Shown piece by piece: positions 9,112-17,525 of a stretch of DNA of 64,000 bases. The notes below the pieces were generated by a model. It was given only the letters and a program-made list of their open reading frames with translations. It searched no databases and had not been told where the DNA came from. Numbering within the stretch: position 1 is the first letter of the stretch; the number at the start of each line of letters is the position of its first letter. Origin of the DNA: Planctomycetaceae bacterium (GTDB lineage: Bacteria > Planctomycetota > Planctomycetia > Planctomycetales > Planctomycetaceae); NCBI GenBank assembly GCA_029259845.1, contig JAJDEI010000313.1, forward strand, positions 1 to 64,000, in the 5' to 3' direction. A program made the translations under genes and the position numbers.

Positions 9112-9378
9112 TTACGGGAGGTCAGATTCGACGAATTGTAAGAATCGGGGGCAGGCCGGCCCTGTGTCGAATGCACATTCTGCCAGCAACGCAAGTGCCT
9201 CGGCCCCACGGCCAAGTTCCAGTGCGTTGAGAACAGGCAAGAGTTGTTCCGAATCGATGACAGCCCAGCAGCGAGCACACGCTGGGCCGTAGGACTCTGC
9301 ACGATCGAACTGAGAATGCTCTGGAATCACTGAGCGCAGGCCGAAACGATCAAGTGTGACGATAAACGATTGCAGCAT
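9112..9378 (-). CDS. Small hypothetical protein (88 aa)
   Basis: The frame from the ATG at 9378 gives MLQSFIVTLDRFGLR and a C-terminal half rich in Ala and Leu (LNALELGRGAEALALLAE) that reads like a real helical domain with a CARC pair near residue 34. No good ribosome-binding site is visible; a TTG two codons upstream is an alternative. It lies between parB and the membrane protein on the same strand, and may be the first gene of the PLP-transferase cassette. Confidence 0.45.
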   Translation of the reverse strand: MLQSFIVTLDRFGLRSVIPEHSQFDRAESYGPACARCWAVIDSEQLLPVLNALELGRGAEALALLAECAFDTGPACPRFLQFVESDLP

Positions 9379-9430
9379 GAACAAGCTGTACCATGTTTTC
9401 GCGAGAACTGTAAAGCGGCATTAACCGCGA

Positions 9431-10339
9431 TTAGGAGATGCGAATGTTGCTCTTGATGCGAAGGCGAACTTCGTCCAGAGCCTGCTCCATCGCCTGCTCA
9501 ACGTCATGGTACGTTCCGCTCTTCTTGTTCTTAACAATGACTTGCCAGTCATTTTCGGCAAAAAAGGTCAAGTTTGTGCCACGTTGATGGTTGGAAGTCC
9601 GCTTGCTACGGCGTTGGCGGACTGCGTTGGCTGCCTGTCGGTGCGTCATTTCGCCGCCGGCTGCTTTCGTCGCCAATTTGCGCTGAGTAGCGTCATCGGG
9701 CAGTTTGCTCAGTTCGTAGGCTGAACGGGCCGCAAGGCTGCCGCCATCAACCTGCTGTTGAACGTCCTCGGGGAGTCCGAGTAGCGCCAGTGACCGACTC
9801 ACCTTGGAAGGCGTGACGTGCAACGCCTCGGCCAACTGCTTGCCGTTCCAGCCGTTCAGCTTCATCAGCGATGCGAAGGCGCGTGCCTCCTCGATGGGAC
9901 GCAGGTCTTCGCGCAACAGGTTCTCGACAAGCTGCTGTTCCAATAGCTCCGAGTCGGACAACTCGCCTTCGTGGAAGAAACAGTCAATCGTTGGCAGATC
10001 AGCCGCCTGGGCGGCCCGCCAGCGGCGTTCGCCGGAGATGATGACCCAGGATTGTTGCTCGGCTTCCCAGCGCACGCGGATCGGGAACATCTGCCCCTTC
10101 GTGCGGAGGCTCTGGGCGAGACGGTTCACGGCTTCTTCCGAAATCTCCTTTCTTGGCTGATTTGGATCGGGTAAGAGAAGGCCGATGTCTAACTTCCCGA
10201 ATCCGCGAAGCGGTTTGCGCCCGATATCCTTAGGCGAGGCAACAGGGCTGAGTTGGGGCCGCTGCTCATGACGGCGGACGCCCATCGACTCTTCGAGATT
10301 GCCACTGATCTGCTGAAGGGTTCTGCGGGGACTGGCCAT
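9431..10339 (-). CDS. parB: ParB/RepB/Spo0J family partition protein
   Basis: The 302-residue protein binds centromere-like sites and works with ParA in DNA segregation. The N-terminal ParB domain (about residues 45-135) has LLPDPNQPRKEISEEA and IISGERRWRAAQAADLP, the CTP-binding GERRxRA box, followed by LVENLLREDLRPIEEA. A helix-turn-helix follows at about residues 160-190 (QLAEALHVTPSKVSRSLALL). The ATG overlaps the parA stop by one base, so the two are translationally coupled. The C-terminal part is short compared with chromosomal ParB, which is typical of plasmid versions. Confidence 0.93.
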   Translation of the reverse strand: MASPRRTLQQISGNLEESMGVRRHEQRPQLSPVASPKDIGRKPLRGFGKLDIGLLLPDPNQPRKEISEEAVNRLAQSLRTKGQMFPIRVRWEAEQQSWVIISGERRWRAAQAADLPTIDCFFHEGELSDSELLEQQLVENLLREDLRPIEEARAFASLMKLNGWNGKQLAEALHVTPSKVSRSLALLGLPEDVQQQVDGGSLAARSAYELSKLPDDATQRKLATKAAGGEMTHRQAANAVRQRRSKRTSNHQRGTNLTFFAENDWQVIVKNKKSGTYHDVEQAMEQALDEVRLRIKSNIRIS

Positions 10340-11151
10340 CAAGCGACGCGTCGTTGTTTGTTTTTCAGAGCAATGCGGTCGAGAATCTCACGGCTCAGCC
10401 GGGCTGTCAAATCGGCGGCAACCGAGTTCGGGCTGTAGTTCTGCACCGGCTTGCGGCAGGCGAGCGCCACCTTAAACGCGGACGCTTCCGGGATGACGGT
10501 TTTGAACACCAGCTCGCCGTATAACTCGCGAAGCCGCTGTTGATACGTGCGATGAACAAGCAGCCGGCGGTCGGAACGCGTCACCAGGTGTCCCAGAAGC
10601 TCTAATCTGGGGTTGAGCTGATGGGCCTGCCCAATTGCTTGATGGACGGCGCGAAGCCCCTGCGTGCCGGGGTCTTCCGGGGGAACGGGGATCAGTGCCC
10701 AGTCCGCGGCCAGCATGGCCGACCAACTGCATCGATACAGGTTCGGTGGGCAATCGACCAAGACGATGTCGAATTCTTTCTGGCGCTCAATAAACTCGCG
10801 CATCGCGTACTGGGAGAGCCCGGCCGTTTCGGGACAGGGCGTATTGAAGGCGGCAGCATGGTGATTTGCCGGAAATACTGCAATCCGCTCGAATTCCGTC
10901 GTGTGAATGAGCCGCTCGTCGTCGGCCGGGAATCTGTCGTCATCGAGCAACGTGGCCACTGTCAGTTGTTCAGGTAGGCATTCCACGAACTCTGACCCGA
11001 AGAATCCCTGACTGAGTGAACCCTGCGGGTCTGCGTCAACCAGCAGCACATTGAGGCCCGCCTGTGCGAAGGCGCCGGCCAGATGGAAGCAGGTGGAACT
11101 CTTACCGCAGCCCCCTTTTTGATTGATCAGGCAAATCGTCGTCGGTGCCAC
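10339..11151 (-). CDS. parA: ParA family partition ATPase
   Basis: The 270-residue ATPase starts with a deviant Walker A, KGGCGKSSTC, about 10 residues from the N-terminus, followed by LLVDADPQGSLSQ (Walker A') and VLVDCPPNLY (Walker B). There is no N-terminal DNA-binding extension, so this is the small ParA/Soj type. The start is a GTG at 11151 with GAGG upstream. It is the first gene of a parAB operon read leftwards, and diverges from the replication-initiator-like gene across about 560 bases. Such pairs maintain plasmids, secondary replicons or integrative elements. Confidence 0.95.
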   Translation of the reverse strand: MAPTTICLINQKGGCGKSSTCFHLAGAFAQAGLNVLLVDADPQGSLSQGFFGSEFVECLPEQLTVATLLDDDRFPADDERLIHTTEFERIAVFPANHHAAAFNTPCPETAGLSQYAMREFIERQKEFDIVLVDCPPNLYRCSWSAMLAADWALIPVPPEDPGTQGLRAVHQAIGQAHQLNPRLELLGHLVTRSDRRLLVHRTYQQRLRELYGELVFKTVIPEASAFKVALACRKPVQNYSPNSVAADLTARLSREILDRIALKNKQRRVA

Positions 11152-11708
11152 AAAGCCTCATTGTCATCAGAATTGCCAGTGGCAATTCCGCGTAAGCCGG
11201 CGAATTCTCTCTCGATACAGTCGCACGAGGCTGAAAACGTCGTCAAGCATTTTGTTCCACGCAGGATGTCTGTAGTCCGGCAATTCGGAATGTGGCGTGC
11301 AGGACGTGAGCAATTGATAGTTGATTGGACATCGACGTGAGTGAAATTCTCGTTGCCGGTACATGCCCAATAACGCTACGTTTTGGGAGAAGTATGATGA
11401 ACGGGAGTCCGGCATGATGCCTGGACCATCAACGGAGGACGAAGTAATCGGGTAGGCGGCGAGCGCTGATAGAAAAGAAAAAAGCGACGGCGTTGGGAGC
11501 GGCGTCGCTTTTTCAAGACTCACGGACAGCCAGATGGGCGGAAGGTGTGGTCAAGCTGCTGACTTGACCTCACCATATTTCAATTTCCGCCTGAGAGTCA
11601 ACTGGCAAACGTCACGGGTCCACAGGACAGGTTCGTCCTGGAATCATGTTAGTCGCCCTCGATGCCGGGCCAACGGGCCGGTACGTCTTTCGCAAGGGAG
11701 TGAAACCG
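11152..11708. other. parA-rep intergenic region, candidate origin or control region
   Basis: Divergent parA and rep-like genes flank this stretch. It holds an intrinsic terminator at 11479-11513 and one sequence, TGTTCCACG at 11253, identical to half of the classical parS palindrome but without its other half. A weak minus-strand frame ending at 11167 could encode about 60 residues but has no start signal I trust. No iteron array was seen by eye. Confidence 0.35.
11479..11513. terminator. Bidirectional intrinsic terminator
   Basis: An 11-bp stem, AAAAAGCGACG paired with CGTCGCTTTTT, encloses a 13-base loop. A and T tracts at both feet mean that it can work in either direction. It lies between divergent parA and the rep-like gene, where it may insulate the two promoters or end a short transcript. 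Confidence 0.8.
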
Positions 11709-12956
11709 ATGATAAAGGGTTCTTGGGAAGTAACAGCGGATCGCCCTGCAGGCGGATACGTGGCGATTCGGGCTGAACTCTTATTCGCCGTGTGGTGGTG
11801 CTACGAGAGGAGTACGATCGAGTTGGCCGACGTCCGCATGTGGTTCGCCTTACAGGAAGTTGTCGCAAGGCGCTGCACATTTGAGTCTGGACGGTCGGCA
11901 CGATTCACGACCGGCGAACTGATGGAATTGACCGGTCAGCAGCGTCGGGCAAGCATAAAAGCGTCTCTCCGGCGGTTGGAGAAAGCCGGGCTGGCCCGGT
12001 CGCGGCGTTCGTCGATTACGTTTCCAAGATCGATCGATGAAATCGCACTCGATGAGAAAGCGGAATTTGACGGGCGATTGGCTCTGATTACGAATCGTCG
12101 CCGGCGTGTGCCGGTTCCTCGTCGGATTCTCCGTTGGCTGGCAGGCAAGTCACGCCGTGTGCTGATCGCGACGACGTTGGGGCACCTGTTGCGTCTGCTC
12201 TATCTGCGAAACGGTGCATGCCGGGCGGACGGCAACTGCAAGGCATCCTGGCTGGCGTTGGTCTTCGCCATCGATGTCCGCAGTGTGAAACAAGGCCGAA
12301 GGCGGCTCATTGAATGCGGACTGCTCCAAACTCAAGACGCGCCGCAATGGTATCGGAACCGCTACGGTTGGCGGGGAGCGATTAACTTGCAATGGGCTGT
12401 GGATAACTCGGTGCAGAGAAAGCGTCCGAGTCGAAAACGAACACTGCCCCGACAGCGGTTTGTCGCGAAACGACCACCGCCAAGACAAAACCAAAAACTC
12501 TCTTCGAGAGATTCAAACCAGAAACCTGCCCGCAGAACGGTTGGTTCCTGCGGAAAGGAACGGTGGGGCCTGGGTGAAGTTGAATTGGCAATGCTACATG
12601 ACGATCAGCTCACATTGCGACTGCTGGACTGCGCAATCCAGCGGCGGATCGTGGGGACAGGTGACCGCCTGAACGTGTTCGCCGCTGCGGAACACGCCCT
12701 ACGCGTCGGTTCGCGAAATCCCGCCGGGTTATTCGTCTGGCTGGTCGTCAACCGGCGCTGGGACTACGTCACGCAGGCCGACGAAGACGCGGCCCGACGG
12801 CGTTTGCAGCGAATCGAGGATGTACCGGCGTCGCTGCCTCCGGGAATCATTGCAGAGCGATTGCGAAATGGGATTCGGGAAGGAGCTGATCGTCGGTCGG
12901 ACGAAACGGGAATTGCCCAGATCAGCACTGTGCTTCAGCAATGCCTGGCTGCCTGA
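11709..12956 (+). CDS. Replication-initiator-like winged-helix protein (putative)
   Basis: The 415-residue basic protein starts at an ATG preceded by GGGAG. The N-terminal half has two winged-helix-like units: one near residues 75-120 (FTTGELMELTGQQRRASIKASLRRLEKAGLARS), the second near 165-235 (ATTLGHLLRLLYLRNG and then DVRSVKQGRRRLIECGLLQT). The middle is very basic, and the last 130 residues form a separate helical domain. Two tandem winged helices next to a divergent parAB pair is the usual layout of plasmid replication initiators, which is the basis for the call. No polymerase or relaxase motif is present. A transcriptional regulator remains possible. Confidence 0.5.
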   Translation: MIKGSWEVTADRPAGGYVAIRAELLFAVWWCYERSTIELADVRMWFALQEVVARRCTFESGRSARFTTGELMELTGQQRRASIKASLRRLEKAGLARSRRSSITFPRSIDEIALDEKAEFDGRLALITNRRRRVPVPRRILRWLAGKSRRVLIATTLGHLLRLLYLRNGACRADGNCKASWLALVFAIDVRSVKQGRRRLIECGLLQTQDAPQWYRNRYGWRGAINLQWAVDNSVQRKRPSRKRTLPRQRFVAKRPPPRQNQKLSSRDSNQKPARRTVGSCGKERWGLGEVELAMLHDDQLTLRLLDCAIQRRIVGTGDRLNVFAAAEHALRVGSRNPAGLFVWLVVNRRWDYVTQADEDAARRRLQRIEDVPASLPPGIIAERLRNGIREGADRRSDETGIAQISTVLQQCLAA

Positions 12957-12973
12957 AATGCGAGAACGCGGTC

Positions 12974-13657
12974 TCACTCGACCAACGCGAGCCACCTCGC
13001 GCTATTCTCACGAGTCCTGCGGGCTGAATTCTGCTGGTACTCGCGCATGGCGCGGTACAACTCGACCGTTGCCCAGACATCGTTGAACGCATCGTGGCAC
13101 TCGTCATGTCCGAGCGGCACGTTGAAATACTGGCAGAGTGTGGCCAACTGAAAGTTAGCCGGTGGCGTGAGGTGTTTGTATTCCTGAAACAGCCAATAGG
13201 CTCGCTGCTTCGTGCAGAACACACTGTACGCCGCCGGGCAAAAACGGTCGAGCTTGCGATACCACGCATGAATCAAGGGGCCGTCGAATCGCTCGGCGTT
13301 ATGAGCGACAAGCTGGGCCAGACGATACGGCTGCCCGTTGCGGGAAAGCCGGTCCACGGTTGCATGTCGCCGCAGGAACGCCGAAAAACGCGTCGCCGCC
13401 ACGTCGGCGGGGATCGCGTATCGTTGCCATCTCTCCCGGTCATAGTGATTCTTCGACAGCGCCCCAGGATCGGCATCCGCTTCGTCAAACTGCACCTTGA
13501 CCTCGAACAACTCGCACTCACGGTCATCACGGTCGATGGCGATTGCCGCAATTTGAATGATTGGCTTGGTGACTTTCACTTCACCTGCGACGACATCGAA
13601 AAAACCGCCAGTTTCGATGTCCAGAAACACCTTCCGCTCATCGAATTCGAGCGACAT
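12974..13657 (-). CDS. DnaQ-like DEDDh 3'-5' exonuclease
   Basis: The 227-residue protein carries the exonuclease motifs in order: Exo I, FLDIETGGFF at about residues 11-20 (catalytic Asp and Glu); Exo II, LVAHNAERFDGPLI at about 115-128; and Exo III, GHDECHDAFNDVWATVELY at about 178-196 with the His and Asp of the DEDDh subtype. It has no polymerase or UvrC domain, so it is a free-standing proofreading or repair exonuclease of the type seen on plasmids and phages. The start has GGAG upstream. It is convergent with the rep-like gene (17-base gap) and downstream of the small gene at 13663. Confidence 0.88.
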   Translation of the reverse strand: MSLEFDERKVFLDIETGGFFDVVAGEVKVTKPIIQIAAIAIDRDDRECELFEVKVQFDEADADPGALSKNHYDRERWQRYAIPADVAATRFSAFLRRHATVDRLSRNGQPYRLAQLVAHNAERFDGPLIHAWYRKLDRFCPAAYSVFCTKQRAYWLFQEYKHLTPPANFQLATLCQYFNVPLGHDECHDAFNDVWATVELYRAMREYQQNSARRTRENSARWLALVE

Positions 13658-13662
13658 GCCGG

Positions 13663-14001
13663 CTACTCCGACTCTGCCAGTTCGGGCACAATCTCGGAGC
13701 TGCTCCGGTTCCCGTTCAGAGATCGCTCGGGTAGCCCATCAGCGGCCTGCGGATTCCGTTCGATCCAATCGGATGCCATTTCAGCTACTTCTTTAATGCC
13801 ATCGCGATTTCGCGCGTAGAAGCGTGTTGAATAGCCTTCACGGTTTGCTGATTTCCAGGCCCGGCTGATTTCATAGTCGAGGTAAGTGTGCCCGTCTTGC
13901 GTGCTGCGACGAAAGATGTTGGCGGCAATCGCCGGGCAGGCTTCGCTGCGGACTGTAGTGACGTAGTTGGATTCTCTCTTCTTTTCGGACGGCTTGGGCA
14001 T
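13663..14001 (-). CDS. Small conserved-looking hypothetical protein (112 aa)
   Basis: The product starts MPKPSEKKRESNYVTTV and has an NREGYSTRFYARNRDGIKEV segment of strand-helix character, with a disordered C-terminus. A second in-frame ATG at 14019 would add six residues; neither has an ideal ribosome-binding site. It lies five bases upstream of the exonuclease gene, so the two are very likely one operon. The family is not recognised by name. Confidence 0.6.
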   Translation of the reverse strand: MPKPSEKKRESNYVTTVRSEACPAIAANIFRRSTQDGHTYLDYEISRAWKSANREGYSTRFYARNRDGIKEVAEMASDWIERNPQAADGLPERSLNGNRSSSEIVPELAESE

Positions 14002-14690
14002 GGCTCTCACGGCCTCCATGCTTGTGGGTTGACATTCCCGACCGAATAGCACGGATTTCGATTGGATGTCAACTCATGGAGAAACGATCACGCGGAGATG
14101 GCAGAAAGATGACAAAGCCGCTGACTGTGATATGGTTCTTCGCGAACACATCGCCAGAACGCGAGCGTTCTTCGGTGTGGCGTTCGCGGAAGGTCTGCCT
14201 GGGAAGCCCCGGATTTACCACCGGGGTGAAGGGAGAATGTGCTGCCTTTGTATGGCAGTCGTTCGGCGTCGGCCGTCAACCGTCGCTCAGTCCTCCGCTT
14301 GGCGGCGGATGCATCGAGAGGTGCTTGTCCGTCGCGAGGGGTATTTGTCGGACCAAGTTGTCACCCTCAAAGGTTGCAACGAATCCCGTCATCTGACCCC
14401 ATTCACCATTCGAATCACGGGCGACCGAGACAAGCTTTGGTCTCGCGGGTGGAAGTTTCATCCGTTTGACCAGAGTCGTGACAAGCAAAGGCCACGCGCG
14501 ACAAAACGCGCGGCGAGACGATGGGCTGCCCAGGCTCATCATCTTCGGGTGAGAGACATTTTCGTCTTCCTTCATGGAATGGCGGCTTGGTGCGATCAGG
14601 CCGGGTCTGTAGGGACTCGTACCGTTTCGCGCCAAGCAGGAAGTCTCAAATACTCCGCCTGCGGGGACAGCCGGTAGCGGTTGCGGTGCC
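14002..14690. other. Stretch without a supportable gene, left of the structured RNA region
   Basis: Overlapping frames of 100-200 codons exist on both strands but lack clear starts and read as arbitrary sequence. The minus-strand frame at 14276-14635 is the least implausible. The stretch may contain flank or exon sequence of the group II-like element that follows. Confidence 0.3.
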
Positions 14691-15970
14691 TAACGTGGCA
14701 TTGCAGGGATCAGGGTGCCGCCGAAGGGCGTCACCTGCGTGAAAGTGTCTTTCCTTTTTGGGAAGCATCGACACACCCGGTCAACGTAGCTCGGTGGGGG
14801 AGCCATTAGCGGCGAAAGCCGCGATGCCGCACGTCATCCTTGGCGCGCGGACGAGTGAGGGAAACCTCTTCGTGTGAATAGCTCAACCGACCAAAAGCCC
14901 GCAAGGGCGACCGAGTAATGAGTTGGTGCCTGATGGACAGGCGACGCGGAAGTTCGCCCTTCGGGAGCGAGCAGGACGTGTCAGAGACGGGGGACCAAGC
15001 AGCCGCGAGGTCCCGATTGAAGCCGAATCGCAAAAGGGTGTTGAGGAGATGCAGTAAGCTTCCGCTTGGGTGTTCGGGAAGCTGAAAGCTAACAGGTCAT
15101 GCTGAGTGAGACGGAAGCTTGCCGAGAGGCAAGACTCCACCCCAACGGTGCATCAGCGATGCGCCTTTAGCCTGAGGGGACGCAGAGTCCCCGGCGACGT
15201 GACTACCAACTCGACGACATGCTTATCACTAATCGGGGAAGGCTTCAGCCGCGAGCGGGTTTGACACCCCGCCGGACAGTGTAGGTCCGATGCGAGCTGA
15301 TGTCCGGGAGCGTGGTCCGAGGGTCTGCGGCAACGTGGACTTTCAGTAGAAGTCGGCAACCGGAATTGGCGAGAGCCGAGCCGGTGGCTGAGCGGTGGTT
15401 CGGGGGAAACTCCGAACACGGTTGCCGCGCGGGGTATGCACTGGCCTCAGTCCTGTCGCAAGACAGGCCGTCAGTGAAGAACTCGCGTGGAGAAACAACC
15501 GTGCACGGCAAGGCAGTCGTGACCCGTTCGCTGTGAACCGGGCTTGGTAACCCGGCGAGCGACGACGAAAGGACCGAGGCGGTTGTCGCACACGTGTGCG
15601 ACGTGAAACCGCGAACGCCATGCCCTGTCCCTCTGGCTGCTCCGGCAGTCGGGGGGACGGTGTTCGAGAGAATTGAAGACGGAGTCTGAATTGTTGTGCC
15701 GAGAGGCGCCACAGTTGAGGCAACGCTGTCGGCGGTGACGGCTCGACGCACTTTTGTGCGTGCGAGTCCACCGCGAAGGTTGTGATGCGGAGGTTGGTGG
15801 AGTGTGTGAACTGAGTGCGAACTGCATTCGGCTGAGATTGCGCGGACATAGGTCCGCTTTTGTCGACGCATGCTGGAACATGCGGCTGCAATCTTGAACA
15901 CCCAAGTCACCGACCGCAGTGAGGTTTTCTGAAGACGACTGCGATGCGGTCCTTGCCCTGTTGTTCGCAC
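14690..15970 (+). ncRNA. Hairpin-rich RNA region resembling a group II intron without reverse transcriptase
   Basis: About 1.3 kb has no believable frame on either strand but is dense in perfect hairpins. Two segments match, by eye, conserved parts of bacterial chloroplast-like group II introns: GGGAAGCTGAAAGCTAAC near 15076-15093 in the domain I region, and the hairpin GACTTTCAGTAGAAGTC at 15338-15354. A stem of 8 bp with a GAAA tetraloop lies at 15398-15417 in an AGC...GTT context like a domain V, though it lacks the usual bulge. Further hairpins are at 15538-15555, 15585-15602 (GTCGCACACGTGTGCGAC), 15842-15857 and 15867-15884. No maturase gene is present. Exact ends are not determined. Another large structured RNA is possible. 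Confidence 0.5.
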
Positions 15971-16130
15971 ACTGCGAATGGCGTGAGTGGCAAGGACTGA
16001 CGCGGCCGTGGTTTTATTTCAGGCCCGCGTTTTGCTGAAGGATATTCAACGAAGGAATCGGTTTCGTGGGGTTGTCCGTCAACTAACCCCACACCTTCTT
16101 TCGAGGGCAGTTGAAACGAGAGAGGTCGTC

Positions 16131-17003
16131 ATGGACAGAAAGCAGTACCGTTATGAAGCGCTGAGCGTGGCCGGCTTCGTGGCGCAAGTCGTCCGCTACA
16201 TATCGAGCGGTCACTACTTCTATGTGCGGTTGCTGATCCCGGAGCACAAGCATCCGCGCACCGTGGATGAAAAACTGCTCAAGCTCTATGACGTGGCTCG
16301 TCCGGCGTGGCGGCGCGAGCGGCGCAACCTGAAAAAGTCAGCCGGCATTCACTACCTGCGGCACGACCGGTTGGCCGTCCTGATGCTCACCAAGGGCCGG
16401 CACGACGACTTCTATCGGGACCATGCCCGGTCCGTGGCCGACATTCGCCGGCAGGCGCTCAAGGTCTTCGGCTACTCGATCCGCTTCGGCTACTCGGTCG
16501 AAGCGAAACGTCCCAAGGTCTCCGTACGTCTGACGGACGAACGCTACCGCGAACTCAAACATCATCTGCTCACGATGGCGACTTGGGAATCGTCTCGCGA
16601 TCCCCAGCGATTGGAACGCGAGTTCCGGCGGTTGCCGGTCCAGGTCTATGACCCGGTATTCGATCAGTTGCTGGCGATTGCACACCAGGTGAACAGGGCG
16701 CGTCGCCGCCGTGGTTTCGCTCCGATCAGCCTGGCCTGTCTGCCCTGCAAGGTGCAGCCGACGAAAGTGTTCGTCGAGCGTGTGCCTTCCGGGCTATCGC
16801 ATCCAACGGATGATCAGGACCACGAAGATCAGAGTCACCCCGGAAGCCAACATGCACGTGCTGAGCACGAAGTGGTCAATGGAAGTCATGCATTGGGCAG
16901 TCATGCGAATGAGATGCCCGGACGAGTAATCCGGTCGCAACGATTGCGGACGGATTCCCGGCGCGACGTGGAGGAATTAGCAACGAGCCTGTCCAAGACG
17001 TAG
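16131..17003 (+). CDS. Conserved-looking unknown protein next to the structured RNA (290 aa)
   Basis: The product begins MDRKQYRYEALSVAGFVAQ and contains RYISSGHYFYVRLLIPEHK, YLRHDRLAVLMLTKGRH and an FGYSIRFGYS strand pair; residues 1-215 look like one compact, basic, conserved domain. The last 70 residues are His/Asp/Ser-rich and look like read-through into unrelated DNA. I have an impression, not a certainty, that similar proteins occur beside group II introns in planctomycetes. There is no reverse transcriptase, LAGLIDADG or HNH motif. The ATG at 16131 is chosen because it begins the conserved-looking block; GAGAGAGG lies 5-12 bases upstream. It starts some 160 bases after the hairpin-rich region and ends 12 bases before the IS3 orfA, possibly inside the IS left end. 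Confidence 0.6.
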   Translation: MDRKQYRYEALSVAGFVAQVVRYISSGHYFYVRLLIPEHKHPRTVDEKLLKLYDVARPAWRRERRNLKKSAGIHYLRHDRLAVLMLTKGRHDDFYRDHARSVADIRRQALKVFGYSIRFGYSVEAKRPKVSVRLTDERYRELKHHLLTMATWESSRDPQRLEREFRRLPVQVYDPVFDQLLAIAHQVNRARRRRGFAPISLACLPCKVQPTKVFVERVPSGLSHPTDDQDHEDQSHPGSQHARAEHEVVNGSHALGSHANEMPGRVIRSQRLRTDSRRDVEELATSLSKT

Positions 17004-17015
17004 GAGGACAAACTC

Positions 17016-17525
17016 ATGAAACAAAACCAACGCACCCCAGCGGAAATTGCCGAATCATTGAATCGGGCCGAACGGCTACGGCAGACCGGCCGGCCCATCA
17101 CATTGGTGTGCCGCGAACTCGGTATCAGCCGGCCCACGTACTACCGCTGGAAGCGGGAGTTCGGCGGCATGACGCCCGGCCGGGCCGAAGCCTGGGCGGT
17201 CTTGCAGCAAGAAAAGCAGCGGCTCCATCAAGCGCTCAGCGAGCAAGAGCAGCAGGTTGAAATTCTACGGAGCATCGTCGAGGGAAACTCGTCAGCCCTG
17301 CTCGCAAACGAGAAGCCGTCCGTTGGCTCGGCCAGCACCTGGCAGTCAGCGAACGTCAAGCGTGCAGGGCGCTCCATCAGCATCGTTCCACGCAGCGTTA
17401 CTGCCGGCAGATATCCGAGCAAGAAAGTCGGTTGGCCGCGAGGGTGGAAGAACTGTCGCGGCAACATTCGCGGTTTGGCTACCGGCGAATCTGTGCCATG
17501 CTGCGGCGTGAGGGGTGGCAGGTGA
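17016..17525 (+). CDS. IS3-family transposase OrfA
   Basis: The first frame encodes an N-terminal helix-turn-helix (EIAESLNRAERLRQTGRP then CRELGISRPTYYRWKREFGG, about residues 9-50) and a leucine-zipper-like coiled coil up to about residue 90. It starts at an ATG with AGGAGG upstream. Beyond residue 90 the frame is a read-through tail out of phase with the conserved transposase; functional OrfAB is made by slipping at 17282-17288. OrfA alone usually acts as a repressor or DNA-binding partner. Confidence 0.85.
   Translation: MKQNQRTPAEIAESLNRAERLRQTGRPITLVCRELGISRPTYYRWKREFGGMTPGRAEAWAVLQQEKQRLHQALSEQEQQVEILRSIVEGNSSALLANEKPSVGSASTWQSANVKRAGRSISIVPRSVTAGRYPSKKVGWPRGWKNCRGNIRGLATGESVPCCGVRGGR
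17282..17288 (+). promoter_or_regulatory. Programmed -1 ribosomal frameshift heptamer
   Basis: GGGAAAC is in register as G-GGA-AAC relative to orfA. A slip of one base back enters the frame ...KLVSPARKREAVRWLGQHL, which runs without a stop into orfB. This is the classical slippery form used by IS3 elements. Confidence 0.85.

Noticed and set aside
11253-11261. TGTTCCACG, identical to half of a classical parS site near parAB.
   Set aside because: The complementary half is absent (CAGGATGTC follows), so it is one half-site at chance level.
14066-14677. A plus-strand frame of 203 codons.
   Set aside because: Residue composition is arbitrary and competing frames on both strands are equally long; no ribosome-binding site supports it.
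15245-15970. Long minus-strand reading frames in the hairpin-rich region.
   Set aside because: They are rich in arbitrary Ser/Arg/Pro runs, have no start signals and overlap several perfect hairpins; they are best explained as by-products of GC-rich structured RNA.
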